From positions 3,720,001 through 3,784,000 of the forward strand of contig NZ_CP157428.1 of the NCBI RefSeq assembly GCF_041021895.1: DNA of 64,000 bases, in the 5' to 3' direction. Source of the stretch: Acinetobacter sp. XH1741 (GTDB taxonomy: Bacteria; Pseudomonadota; Gammaproteobacteria; Pseudomonadales; Moraxellaceae). The notes beneath the pieces were generated by a model that saw only the letters and a program-made list of their open reading frames with translations, was not told the origin of the DNA and searched no databases. This document shows positions 55,814-64,000 of the stretch, one piece after another (the stretch's first letter is position 1; each line of letters opens with the position of its first letter). The position numbers and the translations under genes are program-made.

Positions 55814-56013
55814 TACTCTCCCCAAGCTAAAATTAACAAGGTAATCAAAGTATTGGTAAACAAAAGGGATTTTACTATTTATTAATGTTAATAAAAGTTC
55901 ACAATTCCTTCATATTTTTATTTTTTCTAAACAATTTCGTTAATTCTGACTCTATTGAGATGGCGGGAGGCAAATGGCATAATAACTGCTCTTTTCTCCC
56001 ATGGTAATTGATT

Positions 56014-56232
56014 ATGGCAATGCGTCCTGACGTCCGTCGACATGCTTTAGTCGTGATTGTGTTCTCTCTCGCGCAATGGTTCTTCATGCGCTATATCCTT
56101 TCTCATGAATTATTTAATTTAAACACTAATCAACGTATTCTTTATTTCTGTATCAGTAGCTTAGCAGGTGCATTACTTATTTTTGTTGCCCTAATTTATA
56201 TGGTGCTTAAAGGAAATGCGGATAAAAATTAA
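56014..56232 (+). CDS. Small two-helix membrane protein
   Basis: About 72 residues from ATG 56014 (an alternative ATG lies two codons later at 56020). Two hydrophobic segments (about residues 9-26 and 40-63) are separated by a short polar loop. No family recognised. It is on the strand opposite to the outer-core glycosyltransferases, between two of them, so it has its own promoter. It could be a remnant unrelated to the locus. Confidence 0.6.
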   Translation: MAMRPDVRRHALVVIVFSLAQWFFMRYILSHELFNLNTNQRILYFCISSLAGALLIFVALIYMVLKGNADKN

Positions 56233-56270
56233 TATCCGCTTCCCTTTGTAAGATTTATATAGCTCTAAAT

Positions 56271-57200
56271 CTACTTTCCAATATAGCCTTCACATAACTT
56301 AAGTAGATCCGGATGTCTATCATGCTGATGGACAATCGGAATAATTTCTTGATTATGATTAATAATAAATCCTTGATCATTAACTGCAATTTGGTCTATA
56401 GGGTATAACCCAAGAGTTACGATAATAGATTCAAATGGCTGACAGCGAGTTACACCAGCTAATTCTTTATTAATTAATAATTTATTATGCATGGCTTGAT
56501 CATAAATTCTTTCAGACATTTTTTGATATGGCTGTTTGCAGAACTCTTCAATCATCTTCCCGATATAGACTCTGATTGATTCATGATCACCAATAGTGAC
56601 ACCTGAACAAGAGACTTGCTCATCTTTTGCAATATTATAAAAACTCTCTCCATATGCATCCAAGATCCATTTTCGATTGTATTGCTCTGTACCTATGGTG
56701 AAATCCGGATTTTCCATGCCTACAAAGAGACCCTTGCCGAGATTTTTGAAAGGATTACTTTGAAAGAAAACATCTCGAACATCGCTAAGCAATACATGTG
56801 AAGCATCAGAATGGCTTTCTATAATTTCTTTATATTCAAAAAAACGGCTTACATGCGGATAACCTGTAATTTTAAGAGCTCGAATCTTTGAATCGGGAAT
56901 TGCTTCATTTACACTTAAGCTAATAATTTTTTTAAAAAGATTTTTTACCAACTTGAATTTATAAAGACCAGAATATTTTGACTTTGATTTAAACTTCCCA
57001 ATAGTTGAAATTTTAAACTCAATTTTAAAACCTTTGATATCTGAGAATGCATTCACAAACTCTGTCAGTTGCTCTTTATAGATAATTAAAGCCAATATGC
57101 CATCAAAGTCTGTCTTTTCTAAAGAATACACAAAAGAGGAGATGAGGTCAGTACTGTAACCAGTTGCTGACCCGATAATAATATTTTTTTGCTTAATCAT
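56271..57200 (-). CDS. Putative glycosyltransferase of the outer-core locus
   Basis: A 309-residue protein without a clearly named family. SHVLLSDVRDVFFQSNPF carries a DxxD-like nucleotide-sugar motif typical of GT-A-fold enzymes, and the following ENPDFTIGTEQYNRKWILDA with YDQAMHNKLLIN looks like the acceptor side. No membrane segment. Base composition is more AT-rich than in the genes before 54 kb. Flanked by glycosyltransferases on the same strand, so a role in adding a core sugar is likely; donor and linkage are unknown. Confidence 0.75.
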   Translation of the reverse strand: MIKQKNIIIGSATGYSTDLISSFVYSLEKTDFDGILALIIYKEQLTEFVNAFSDIKGFKIEFKISTIGKFKSKSKYSGLYKFKLVKNLFKKIISLSVNEAIPDSKIRALKITGYPHVSRFFEYKEIIESHSDASHVLLSDVRDVFFQSNPFKNLGKGLFVGMENPDFTIGTEQYNRKWILDAYGESFYNIAKDEQVSCSGVTIGDHESIRVYIGKMIEEFCKQPYQKMSERIYDQAMHNKLLINKELAGVTRCQPFESIIVTLGLYPIDQIAVNDQGFIINHNQEIIPIVHQHDRHPDLLKLCEGYIGK

Positions 57201-57230
57201 AAAATTAATAATAAAACTAAAAAAAAACGG

Positions 57231-57986
57231 CTAAATTATATATTTATTAAGTATATATTTCTTTAATTTAACTCTTAAGTAACGCAATAAATCACTGTCA
57301 TCTTGTGAAGGTGGCGTGATTAAGCTTCTTTCCTTTTCTAGATAACTTAACGCATCATTATTTTCAATGATTGGATGATCGAATAAAAAGCTGACATAAA
57401 AACTAAAATCCCCTCTTCCCACAAGATCTTGCCAATGGTCATAAATTTTTATCGGTTGATGATAATCAACCAACATTTGAGCCATTTTACGATCTACAAC
57501 ATAGGCATAAGCATAGGCAAGCTTTTCAAGATAGTCGTAATCAACTTTTAAAACTTTTTGGTTAAATAATTCTTCAGACAAAAAATTTCCACGAACACGA
57601 TTGCATATTTTCATTTGAATACCGCCCAAGCTTAGGAAAAAGCAAGGGCCCAAGTTCAAAGAGCGAATGCTTTTTTCTAAATCTTGGAAATCAATTTCAA
57701 AACGTTCAATCACATCATCTTCAAAAATAATGGCATATTCTTCATCAGAATTTAAAAAATCTTTTAATGCAGCAATATGTGACATTGCACAACCAAGTTC
57801 ACCAGGCGTCATTGGTTTTTTCTTGCCTGCTACGCCCTGTTGAAAATACTCACTAACACTTAAATTTTTACCTATAACCCCAAATTGCTTAAATTCATCA
57901 CGATATTTGTAAAATGTTGCTTGAGAGTACAACTTTTTTAAACGTTCACTATTCGTAGATTCAATACTGATTAAATATTTTTTCAT
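57231..57986 (-). CDS. Glycosyltransferase family 25 (lipooligosaccharide biosynthesis)
   Basis: A 251-residue GT25 enzyme. It begins KKYLISIESTNSERLKKLYS and has the family signature MTPGELGCAMSHIAAL followed by YAIIFEDDVIERFEIDFQD with the catalytic Asp pair. GT25 members add galactose or glucose to lipooligosaccharide. The ATG at 57986 is chosen; a TTG three codons upstream is open. It is followed 30 bp later by the next outer-core gene. Confidence 0.87.
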   Translation of the reverse strand: MKKYLISIESTNSERLKKLYSQATFYKYRDEFKQFGVIGKNLSVSEYFQQGVAGKKKPMTPGELGCAMSHIAALKDFLNSDEEYAIIFEDDVIERFEIDFQDLEKSIRSLNLGPCFFLSLGGIQMKICNRVRGNFLSEELFNQKVLKVDYDYLEKLAYAYAYVVDRKMAQMLVDYHQPIKIYDHWQDLVGRGDFSFYVSFLFDHPIIENNDALSYLEKERSLITPPSQDDSDLLRYLRVKLKKYILNKYII

Positions 57987-58054
57987 TTCATTCAAATGTT
58001 AAAATGAGTCAGGGATAGTCTATCTAATTATAGTTATATCGAGTGTAAAATTTA

Positions 58055-58945
58055 ATGCTAAATCGCCTAATCCAAAAAAAATGGTACAAGTACCAGCAAA
58101 CAAAGAAAGCGAAAACTTTTGACTCTCATTGGTATATGCGTTTTGGCTGGTTAGAACAACCTTTTACAACACTTGAGCAATTAGATTCTCTCTTTGAGAT
58201 CCACTCCCCTAAAAAATTTACATTTGCAGATAGTTTTTATGCTTATGAAAATGGTCGGCATTTTATTTTTTTTGAAGAAGTGGATGACGAACATCCTGTC
58301 GGTTTTCTCTCTGTTTTAGAAGTCTTTAAAGATGGAACCTACACACCACCTGAAACTATTTTAAAGCTCGACTACCATCTATCTTATCCTTGCGTATTTA
58401 AAATAGATAATACGTGGTACATGGTGCCAGAGACTTTTAGCAACAAAACAATCGAACTGTGGAAATGTACTGATTTTCCGCTGAAATGGGAAAAGCATTC
58501 GAATCTTATTGAAAATATTGAAGCAGTCGATAGCACACCTTTTTATCATGAAGGCTTATGGTATCTTTTTACTTCAACGCGTCGTGATTGTAAGAAATTT
58601 GGTGATCGCTTAGATATTTTCTTTACCGAAGATATTTTAAAACCAAACTGGCAAGAACATCCTATGAACCCAGTATGTAAAGGAAAAATTCAATATAGGA
58701 TGGCTGGAAAACCTTTTTTCTATCAGAATAAACTTGTCCGTCCTAGTCAAGACTCTCTAAAGCGATATGGTGGACATATTGAGCTTAAGGAAATTATAAA
58801 ACTAAATCCAAAGGAATATGAGGAAAGACTGTACGAGACAGTATACCCTGAATGGAACAAAGATGATGATGGATGTCACACTATTGATGTACATTCAAAC
58901 TTCGTTGTTGTGGATGCGATCCGTTTGACAAAAAAAGATAATTAG
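58055..58945 (+). CDS. ghy: Glycosyl-hydrolase-like beta-propeller protein of the outer-core locus
   Basis: A 296-residue cytosolic protein with repeated beta-propeller-like modules: FADSFYAYENGRHFIFFEEV, YPCVFKIDNTWYMVPETFSN, DSTPFYHEGLWYLFTSTRRD and YRMAGKPFFYQNKLVRPSQD. This pattern resembles GH43/32-type propellers and the N-terminal domain of glycosyl-inositol phosphorylceramide transferases. In A. baumannii outer-core loci a gene of this type is called ghy; the symbol is given on that resemblance. It is on the opposite strand to its neighbours, and its 3' end is 5 bp from the convergent GT4 gene. Activity unproven. Confidence 0.75.
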   Translation: MLNRLIQKKWYKYQQTKKAKTFDSHWYMRFGWLEQPFTTLEQLDSLFEIHSPKKFTFADSFYAYENGRHFIFFEEVDDEHPVGFLSVLEVFKDGTYTPPETILKLDYHLSYPCVFKIDNTWYMVPETFSNKTIELWKCTDFPLKWEKHSNLIENIEAVDSTPFYHEGLWYLFTSTRRDCKKFGDRLDIFFTEDILKPNWQEHPMNPVCKGKIQYRMAGKPFFYQNKLVRPSQDSLKRYGGHIELKEIIKLNPKEYEERLYETVYPEWNKDDDGCHTIDVHSNFVVVDAIRLTKKDN

Positions 58946-58950
58946 CGTTG

Positions 58951-59955
58951 TTATCTCAACGCTAATTTATAAATATCTAGTGTTTTATTAACCATTGCTT
59001 TTAAAGATAATTCATCCTTAGCTTTATTAAAAGCAGGCTCAAAGTCACGCTGGACATGCTCAAAGTTTTCAATAGCAACTCCAATTAATTTTTTAATCTC
59101 TAATACGGTATTATCTTTTGCAATATATTTCTCTGGAATAAACTCTCTTACCATACCAACATCGGTGGCAATTACAGGTTTATTTACCAATAAAGCTTCC
59201 GCAACAATTAAAGGGCCTCCTTCTTTTAAGGAAGATACCACTACTAAATCACTTGCGGCCAGGTATGGATAAATATCTGGCTGATAACCCACTAATTTAA
59301 TTTTATCTTGTAAATGAAGATCTTTAATTAACTGACTTAAACGTTCATGCTCTGGCCCTTCACCCAATATTTCTAGCTGAACTTCAAACCCTTGCCATGC
59401 TTCTATAAGTTGATCAAAACCTTTTACTGGATCTAATCGACCGATGGCGAGGGCTTTTTTTAGAGTTGTTCTGGATATATCACCAGTCAATCTTTTTTCC
59501 TGAGCAACACCATTATAAACAACATGAACTGGTCGATATTCACTAACTTTATCTGCTACCGCCTGACTTACAGTAATTACCTCATTAAAATGACGATAAC
59601 TACGCATGTTATTTTTCATACCATGAATGGTTGCCACACTTGGAACTCTTAAAAAAGGCAGAAGAAAACTCAACATTTTTGATGCTTTTCCGCCTTGCGC
59701 ATGGACAATATCTGGAGTAATTTTTTTAATTTCTTTAAAAAGTGAATAAAGAAGACTGATATTCATTCTTCCTTTAGAAAAATCAAAATAATGACAATGA
59801 AGATGTTCTAATTGAGGTATTGCATTTCGATAGTTTAAGTCTAAAAACAAATGAACTTCTTGCTTGGCTGATAATTCTGCACAAAGTTGAAAAGTATGCT
59901 TTTCTAGACCACCAATCTTTCCACCATCTGTTGCCATAATCTGAACAATTTTCAT
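58951..59955 (-). CDS. Glycosyltransferase family 4 (outer core)
   Basis: A 334-residue GT-B enzyme. The N-terminus MKIVQIMATDGGKIGGLEKH and the C-terminal AIGRLDPVKGFDQLIEA, EILGEGPEHERLSQLIKD and LKEGGPLIVAEALLVNKPVI (EX7E-type motif) are GT4 hallmarks. It lies 7 bp downstream of the family 2 glycosyltransferase gene. The sugar it adds is unknown. Confidence 0.9.
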   Translation of the reverse strand: MKIVQIMATDGGKIGGLEKHTFQLCAELSAKQEVHLFLDLNYRNAIPQLEHLHCHYFDFSKGRMNISLLYSLFKEIKKITPDIVHAQGGKASKMLSFLLPFLRVPSVATIHGMKNNMRSYRHFNEVITVSQAVADKVSEYRPVHVVYNGVAQEKRLTGDISRTTLKKALAIGRLDPVKGFDQLIEAWQGFEVQLEILGEGPEHERLSQLIKDLHLQDKIKLVGYQPDIYPYLAASDLVVVSSLKEGGPLIVAEALLVNKPVIATDVGMVREFIPEKYIAKDNTVLEIKKLIGVAIENFEHVQRDFEPAFNKAKDELSLKAMVNKTLDIYKLALR

Positions 59956-59962
59956 AGCTTGC

Positions 59963-60730
59963 CTACTTATTTTTATCTTTATTCATAGTCTGTTCAAACA
60001 ACTTGGCTTCTTTTAGAAAAGCATAAAACGCGTTAATCATACTGTTTACAAAACCACGCCAACCATTTAAGAAACTACGGCGAATAAAGTAAGACTTTAG
60101 AAAAGTCACTGGCATGACCAAAACTAATTTTGCAATGCTTGGCGACTTTCCTTTTTGATATTTCTCTAATGCTTTGAGATTTGAATATTGGTTGTTTTTT
60201 TCGACTTTTACGAAAATGCTCGACTCGCCATAATGATAAATATCATGTTGAGCACGCTGAGATTCACCATCCACAATCACATTTTCATGGACTTTATTGG
60301 CAAGATCATAATGGCCTTTGGATTTTCGGAAAAAACGTACTTTTGCATGTTTTTTAGTGTGTTTACTGTTAGGAACACCTAAAAAAACATCATTAATCGG
60401 TGTGATGAGTGCATCAAGTTTATTCTGTTGAATAGTCTCAACAATTTCTTGTTTTAACTCTTCCGACAAAACTTCATCACCATCTAAGTTAAGCACCCAA
60501 TCATTATGGCACTTTGCCAAAGCCAAGCTTTTTTGCCCAGCATAGCCTTGCCAGTCTTGATGAGAAATTTGGGTATTTTCAAACTGCTCTGCAATTTCAT
60601 AAGTATTATCAGTACTGCCAGAGTCTAAAATAATAACTTCATCAAACTCACAAACACTTTGCAAAGTTCGCTCTAACCAAGCACTACAATTTAAAGTGAC
60701 AATATAGACACTACATGGAATTTTATTCAT
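59963..60730 (-). CDS. Glycosyltransferase family 2 (WaaE/KdtX-like)
   Basis: A 255-residue GT-A enzyme. It opens CSVYIVTLNCSAWLERTLQS with DEVIILDSGSTDNTYEIAEQ, and the metal-binding LNLDGDEVLSEEL follows. This subgroup includes Kdo-linked glucosyltransferases such as WaaE. It overlaps the deacetylase gene by four bases, implying translational coupling. Confidence 0.9.
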   Translation of the reverse strand: MNKIPCSVYIVTLNCSAWLERTLQSVCEFDEVIILDSGSTDNTYEIAEQFENTQISHQDWQGYAGQKSLALAKCHNDWVLNLDGDEVLSEELKQEIVETIQQNKLDALITPINDVFLGVPNSKHTKKHAKVRFFRKSKGHYDLANKVHENVIVDGESQRAQHDIYHYGESSIFVKVEKNNQYSNLKALEKYQKGKSPSIAKLVLVMPVTFLKSYFIRRSFLNGWRGFVNSMINAFYAFLKEAKLFEQTMNKDKNK

Positions 60731-61482
60731 AACTTATAACGTCCTTTAGCAAGGGCGATACGCATCTGTAAAGCATTCATGGCACCATGCGTGCTGACAC
60801 GTGGAATATTAAATTGATTAACAGGTTCATACGCTTCGATTTTTTTACGTGTCGATACAGCGTTTTTAAAGCCAATCTCTTGCGCCATTTTTTGGTGCTT
60901 TTCGTTAAAACGACCAAATGGATAAGCAAAGCTCGGGCATTTCCCAACTAATGCTTCAACGTCACGTTTAGATTGAAGCATCTCATCATAAGCAGTTTGA
61001 TCATCAAGTTTAAGTAGGTTCACATGATGTTGTGTATGTGCACCAAACTCAATCAAACCAGAATTCGCCATTTCATGGATTTGTTCATGAGTTAGCTTTT
61101 CGATTCCTTCAATTTGCGTCGCCAAATAAATAGTTGCCTTTGCATTATATTTTTTAAGTAAGGGATAGGCATAAAGATAATTATCCATAAAGCCATCGTC
61201 AAAACTTAAAGCAACGACATTTTTTTGATTGCGGTATTGTTCAAGCTCAGAGACATAACAAAAAGTAGCACCTTTACGCGTCAACAACTTTAAGAGTTGT
61301 TCAAACTTATCAGGCGGCATGTTCATGCCAGAGGCCGCATCTTTAGGGGTAACCTGATGCAACATCACAATGCGTGGTAGTTTATTCGAACGAAAAGGAA
61401 GCCAAAAAGTATAATTACCTAGCACATATAACAATGCAGCAAGTGCTATGAGGCCTACCGCAACGTACAAAAACCACATCAT
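60727..61482 (-). CDS. pda1: Polysaccharide deacetylase (outer core)
   Basis: A 251-residue protein with an N-terminal membrane segment (about 3-22) and a NodB-type deacetylase domain. Motif 1 is VALSFDDGFMDNY, motif 2 is EFGAHTQHHVNLL with the metal-binding His residues, and motif 3 is FAYPFGRFNEKH. It would remove N-acetyl groups from a core amino sugar. The symbol follows the usual A. baumannii outer-core locus naming. It overlaps both neighbours by four bases. Confidence 0.85.
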   Translation of the reverse strand: MMWFLYVAVGLIALAALLYVLGNYTFWLPFRSNKLPRIVMLHQVTPKDAASGMNMPPDKFEQLLKLLTRKGATFCYVSELEQYRNQKNVVALSFDDGFMDNYLYAYPLLKKYNAKATIYLATQIEGIEKLTHEQIHEMANSGLIEFGAHTQHHVNLLKLDDQTAYDEMLQSKRDVEALVGKCPSFAYPFGRFNEKHQKMAQEIGFKNAVSTRKKIEAYEPVNQFNIPRVSTHGAMNALQMRIALAKGRYKL

Positions 61483-62507
61483 GCATAAACCTCATGTGAC
61501 CATTCATAATTTTCTGAAAGGGGCTGCTTAAATGTCACTTCAACCATGAACTGGGTGATGCGCTTAGCATTGAAAGATTTACGTGTTTTCTCCCAACCCT
61601 CTTTCGCTATTTTTTCAGCCTGATCTGGGTTTTGATCAAAGAATTGGATCTTCTTGGCCAAGTCGAACTGATCATCAAAGTAAACCACTTCCTGCTCAGT
61701 ATAGAGCTTCTCAAAGCCCGGAATTCTTGGGCTAAAGGTGAGTAAACCATTACCAGTTAGTTGTACAATACGGTCAGAACTATACAAGGTTACATCATTA
61801 CGGCGTGAATAATTGAGTCCCATTTTTGTTTCAGACAGAACTTTATAATACGCTTTACCATAAACACCTATTTGCTCAAAACAACCATAATATTGGTAGT
61901 TCACATGACCTTTTTGCAGAGCATCTGCCAAGTCCTTTAAGAATTTTTCACGCTCAGGTTCTTTGTAGACTACACCACAGAAAATAAAAGTTTTGTCAGT
62001 TTTAGAGTTTGAGAACTGCTGTAATGTTTCTACATTGCGATGACCCACATTAGGTAAATAGGCTACGCTTAAATGAGGTTGCTTTAACTTCTGTAGATAC
62101 TCACCGCCTGTTGTACAGAAAATAGCATCTAAATACGGCGAGAATGCTTTTACAAAGCCAAGTTTGTTTTCTAGATAAAGTGGGTCAACATACCAAAATG
62201 CAATTTTAGTATGGGGATAAGATTCTTTAATTTGTCTTAGAACATCCGGACTCATCAAGTCACTATGACCAATAAGGACTAAGTCAGGTTCAATGTTATT
62301 AACGACTTTTAAGACTTCTTTATTGGCCCAATTGGCACCCAGTTTTTTTGTTTTAAAAATGGTACCCATTCGAGCCATATCACGAAAACTAAAATCATAA
62401 ACGAAATGGCCATTTTCAATTAATCCGGCAGAAATTTTACGGTCTGTGCAGTAAAAATGCGCGCCTTGTTTATTAAAGCCAAAATTTGCGATATGCAATA
62501 TTTTCAT
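61479..62507 (-). CDS. gtrOC1: CgeB-like glycosyltransferase, first gene of the outer-core operon
   Basis: A 342-residue GT-B-type protein. MKILHIANFGFNKQGAHFYC starts the N-terminal domain; the C-terminal half has FIFCGVVYKEPEREKFLKDL and SDRIVQLTGNGLLTFSPRIP, typical of the CgeB/Glyco_trans_1_2 group. The symbol is given by position as the first gene at the far end from aspS. Its start is 125 bp from the divergent sulfatase-like gene, so the operon promoter must lie there. Confidence 0.75.
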   Translation of the reverse strand: MKILHIANFGFNKQGAHFYCTDRKISAGLIENGHFVYDFSFRDMARMGTIFKTKKLGANWANKEVLKVVNNIEPDLVLIGHSDLMSPDVLRQIKESYPHTKIAFWYVDPLYLENKLGFVKAFSPYLDAIFCTTGGEYLQKLKQPHLSVAYLPNVGHRNVETLQQFSNSKTDKTFIFCGVVYKEPEREKFLKDLADALQKGHVNYQYYGCFEQIGVYGKAYYKVLSETKMGLNYSRRNDVTLYSSDRIVQLTGNGLLTFSPRIPGFEKLYTEQEVVYFDDQFDLAKKIQFFDQNPDQAEKIAKEGWEKTRKSFNAKRITQFMVEVTFKQPLSENYEWSHEVYA

Positions 62508-62632
62508 TCTAAACTCTATAATTCCATCAATTCTGGAGATGAACTAAAATATTATATCATGCCTGATTTTATGTAGACCCTGTTATCAAAATATAGGATG
62601 ATATCGCGCTTTTACACTTGGAACAGCTTAGC

Positions 62633-64000
62633 GTGATTTTTCAATTCAAGACAGGAAAGTTATGGTTCTTTCTTTATTGCTTTATGCTCCTTGTTCCATC
62701 GTGCATTATTTCGGGTGATGGCTTTCTCAAGGCTTTGTATCCGCTTATTTTTTTCGTTTTTTTAATTTATCATTATCGCCGTTTTTTCTGGCTTAGCTTA
62801 CCTATTTATCTCTTAAGCCCTTTTGCGCTCTATTACGAAATTACCTATAACGCTCCAACTGAAATATCAGTATGGCTTACCATTTTAGGAAGCTCGACAA
62901 CTGAAGGTAAAGTTTATTTATCCACATTAGATTTTCCTTTAGCAATTAGTTTAATTATTGCGTATATCGTCCCTCTGGTTTTCTTTTATTATTTTATTCC
63001 AAATCAAAGACTAAAAACCCCAATATGGCTACGTATTTTAGCCTTATGTCTCATCTTTTCACCTATTCAACGCTACTTTAAAGCACCTGACCATGAGCAA
63101 GGTTTTTTAAATATCTATCGTCATTTTAAACAATCTTATCCTTTAAATTTACTTCTTGGCTTACCTGCAGCGAGCCTTGAGGTAGACCGTGTAAAAGACT
63201 TTATAGCAACACAAAATAAGATTGAATGTACACAAGTCAAGGAAACTCGCCCTACCACTACGGTACTGGTTATTGGTGAAAGTGCTCGACGTGATCGTTT
63301 AAGTTTATTTGGCTATGCAAAAAACAATACGACGCCTTATCTAGCAAAATATAAACAAGATTTATGGTTATTTAATAATACGATTTCAGGCTCTTATATG
63401 ACCAGTAAGTCTGTACCTACCTTATTAACAGGTAAGCTAAACGGTACTGATAATTTAAGCCCATCTATTGTGAATGCCTTCAATGCAGCAGGTTATAAAA
63501 CTTATTGGTTTAGCGCACAATCTCAATATGGTGAATATGATTCTCTAGTTTCAGCCTACGCATCTTCTGCTCAAGAAACGCATTTTTTGACACAACATTC
63601 ATATTCAGCATCACTCGAAACGCATTATGATGCAGAGCTACTCAAATCATTTGATCGAGCATTGGCAGAAAAAACACCACATAAATTCATTGTTTTGCAT
63701 CTTTATGGTTCACATGCAGATTTTGCAAAACGCTATCCACAGCAATTTAATAAATTCCAAGATACCTATGACAATACGGTACTTTATACAGACTATCTGC
63801 TCAACGAAGTCATCCAAAAATTAAAAGCAACCAACGTGGACGCCAATTTAATTTACACCTCTGACCATGGCTTGAATCTTGGAGAATGTAGAGAAAATAG
63901 CTCATTACATTTAGATATGAAAAATAATTTCGATGTTCCTTTAATTATGTGGAGTTCAAGCTCTTGGAAACAGCACAATCCACAAATGGCGAATATTCTT
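62633..64000 (+). CDS. Sulfatase-superfamily phosphoethanolamine-transferase-like protein (3' end cut by window edge)
   Basis: About 456 codons are visible. GTG at 62633 (GGAACA upstream) gives an N-terminal membrane part of several hydrophobic segments up to about residue 150, and the catalytic domain starts around residue 210 with TTVLVIGESARRDRLSLFGY. The nucleophile region is SGSYMTSKSVPTLLTGK with the conserved Thr, and YTSDHGLNLGE binds metal. This is the EptA/CptA layout, adding phosphoethanolamine to lipid A or core sugar. The start is uncertain (TTG 62618 is also open). It diverges from the outer-core operon. ilvE, the usual far boundary of the locus, would be beyond the window. Confidence 0.82.
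   Translation, partial: MIFQFKTGKLWFFLYCFMLLVPSCIISGDGFLKALYPLIFFVFLIYHYRRFFWLSLPIYLLSPFALYYEITYNAPTEISVWLTILGSSTTEGKVYLSTLDFPLAISLIIAYIVPLVFFYYFIPNQRLKTPIWLRILALCLIFSPIQRYFKAPDHEQGFLNIYRHFKQSYPLNLLLGLPAASLEVDRVKDFIATQNKIECTQVKETRPTTTVLVIGESARRDRLSLFGYAKNNTTPYLAKYKQDLWLFNNTISGSYMTSKSVPTLLTGKLNGTDNLSPSIVNAFNAAGYKTYWFSAQSQYGEYDSLVSAYASSAQETHFLTQHSYSASLETHYDAELLKSFDRALAEKTPHKFIVLHLYGSHADFAKRYPQQFNKFQDTYDNTVLYTDYLLNEVIQKLKATNVDANLIYTSDHGLNLGECRENSSLHLDMKNNFDVPLIMWSSSSWKQHNPQMANIL

Overview
The window is AT-rich chromosomal DNA from an Acinetobacter, most likely the A. calcoaceticus-baumannii complex. The protein sequences, the membrane quinoprotein glucose dehydrogenase, the BaeSR pair, a Zur-box-controlled ZnuD-type receptor, and a lipooligosaccharide outer-core (OC) gene cluster next to aspS all point that way. 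No transposase, integrase, phage gene, CRISPR array, rRNA or tRNA was recognised. Most of the window is core chromosome. The OC locus at the right end is the clearest variable (accessory) region.

Layout. 1-3.6 kb: sugar oxidation at the cell envelope (gcd, cut by the left edge, and an OprB porin). 3.7-9.6 kb: acyl-CoA metabolism (a racemase-type CaiB/BaiF protein, a divergent AraC-type regulator, a thiolase and a FadB-like multifunctional enzyme). 9.8-14.8 kb: a small membrane protein, a patatin, a GNAT and a methyltransferase pair, a hemolysin-III/PAQR protein and an MHS-type transporter. 14.9-19.2 kb: a small exported protein, secA and a 1-Cys peroxiredoxin. 19.2-19.5 kb: a non-coding array with a 44-bp period. 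19.6-21 kb: a metallo-hydrolase and an overlapping lipoprotein phosphatase. 21-31.4 kb: a SPOR protein, folC, accD and trpA (tightly overlapping), then an AraC regulator facing a metal-dependent hydrolase, DUF2804, a small acidic protein, DUF1543, trpB and trpF.

31.4-34.2 kb is a vitamin B12 unit: promoter, cobalamin riboswitch, an RBS-containing hairpin, btuB, then a terminator and a PduO-type adenosyltransferase. 34.3-39.2 kb: glycerophosphodiesterase, META lipoprotein, fatty-acid desaturase, SelO and an L,D-transpeptidase. 39.2-42.4 kb: the BaeR/BaeS envelope-stress system and a divergent small lipoprotein. 42.6-46.4 kb: two tandem paralogous acyl-CoA dehydrogenases. 46.5-49.8 kb: PsiE, RcnB-like, a hypothetical protein and a phospholipase-D-like protein. 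49.9-52.8 kb: a TonB receptor of the ZnuD type and a divergent DUF4184 membrane protein sharing an intergenic region that holds a Zur box. 52.9 kb: aspS. 54.8-62.5 kb: the OC locus (seven glycosyltransferase-type or polysaccharide-modifying genes leading toward aspS, with a glycosyl-hydrolase-like gene and a small membrane protein on the opposite strand). 62.6 kb to the end: a divergent sulfatase-superfamily phosphoethanolamine-transferase-like gene cut by the right edge.

The more unusual non-coding signals are the 44-bp array (19.26-19.44 kb), a stacked inverted-repeat element (48.13-48.22 kb), a DnaA-box hairpin (39.18-39.22 kb), the B12 leader, and a terminator placed directly ahead of the B12 adenosyltransferase. 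I see no defence-type or otherwise clearly novel multi-gene system. The best candidates for undescribed biology are these structured intergenic elements, the DUF4184/Zur link, and the metallo-hydrolase/lipoprotein-phosphatase pair.
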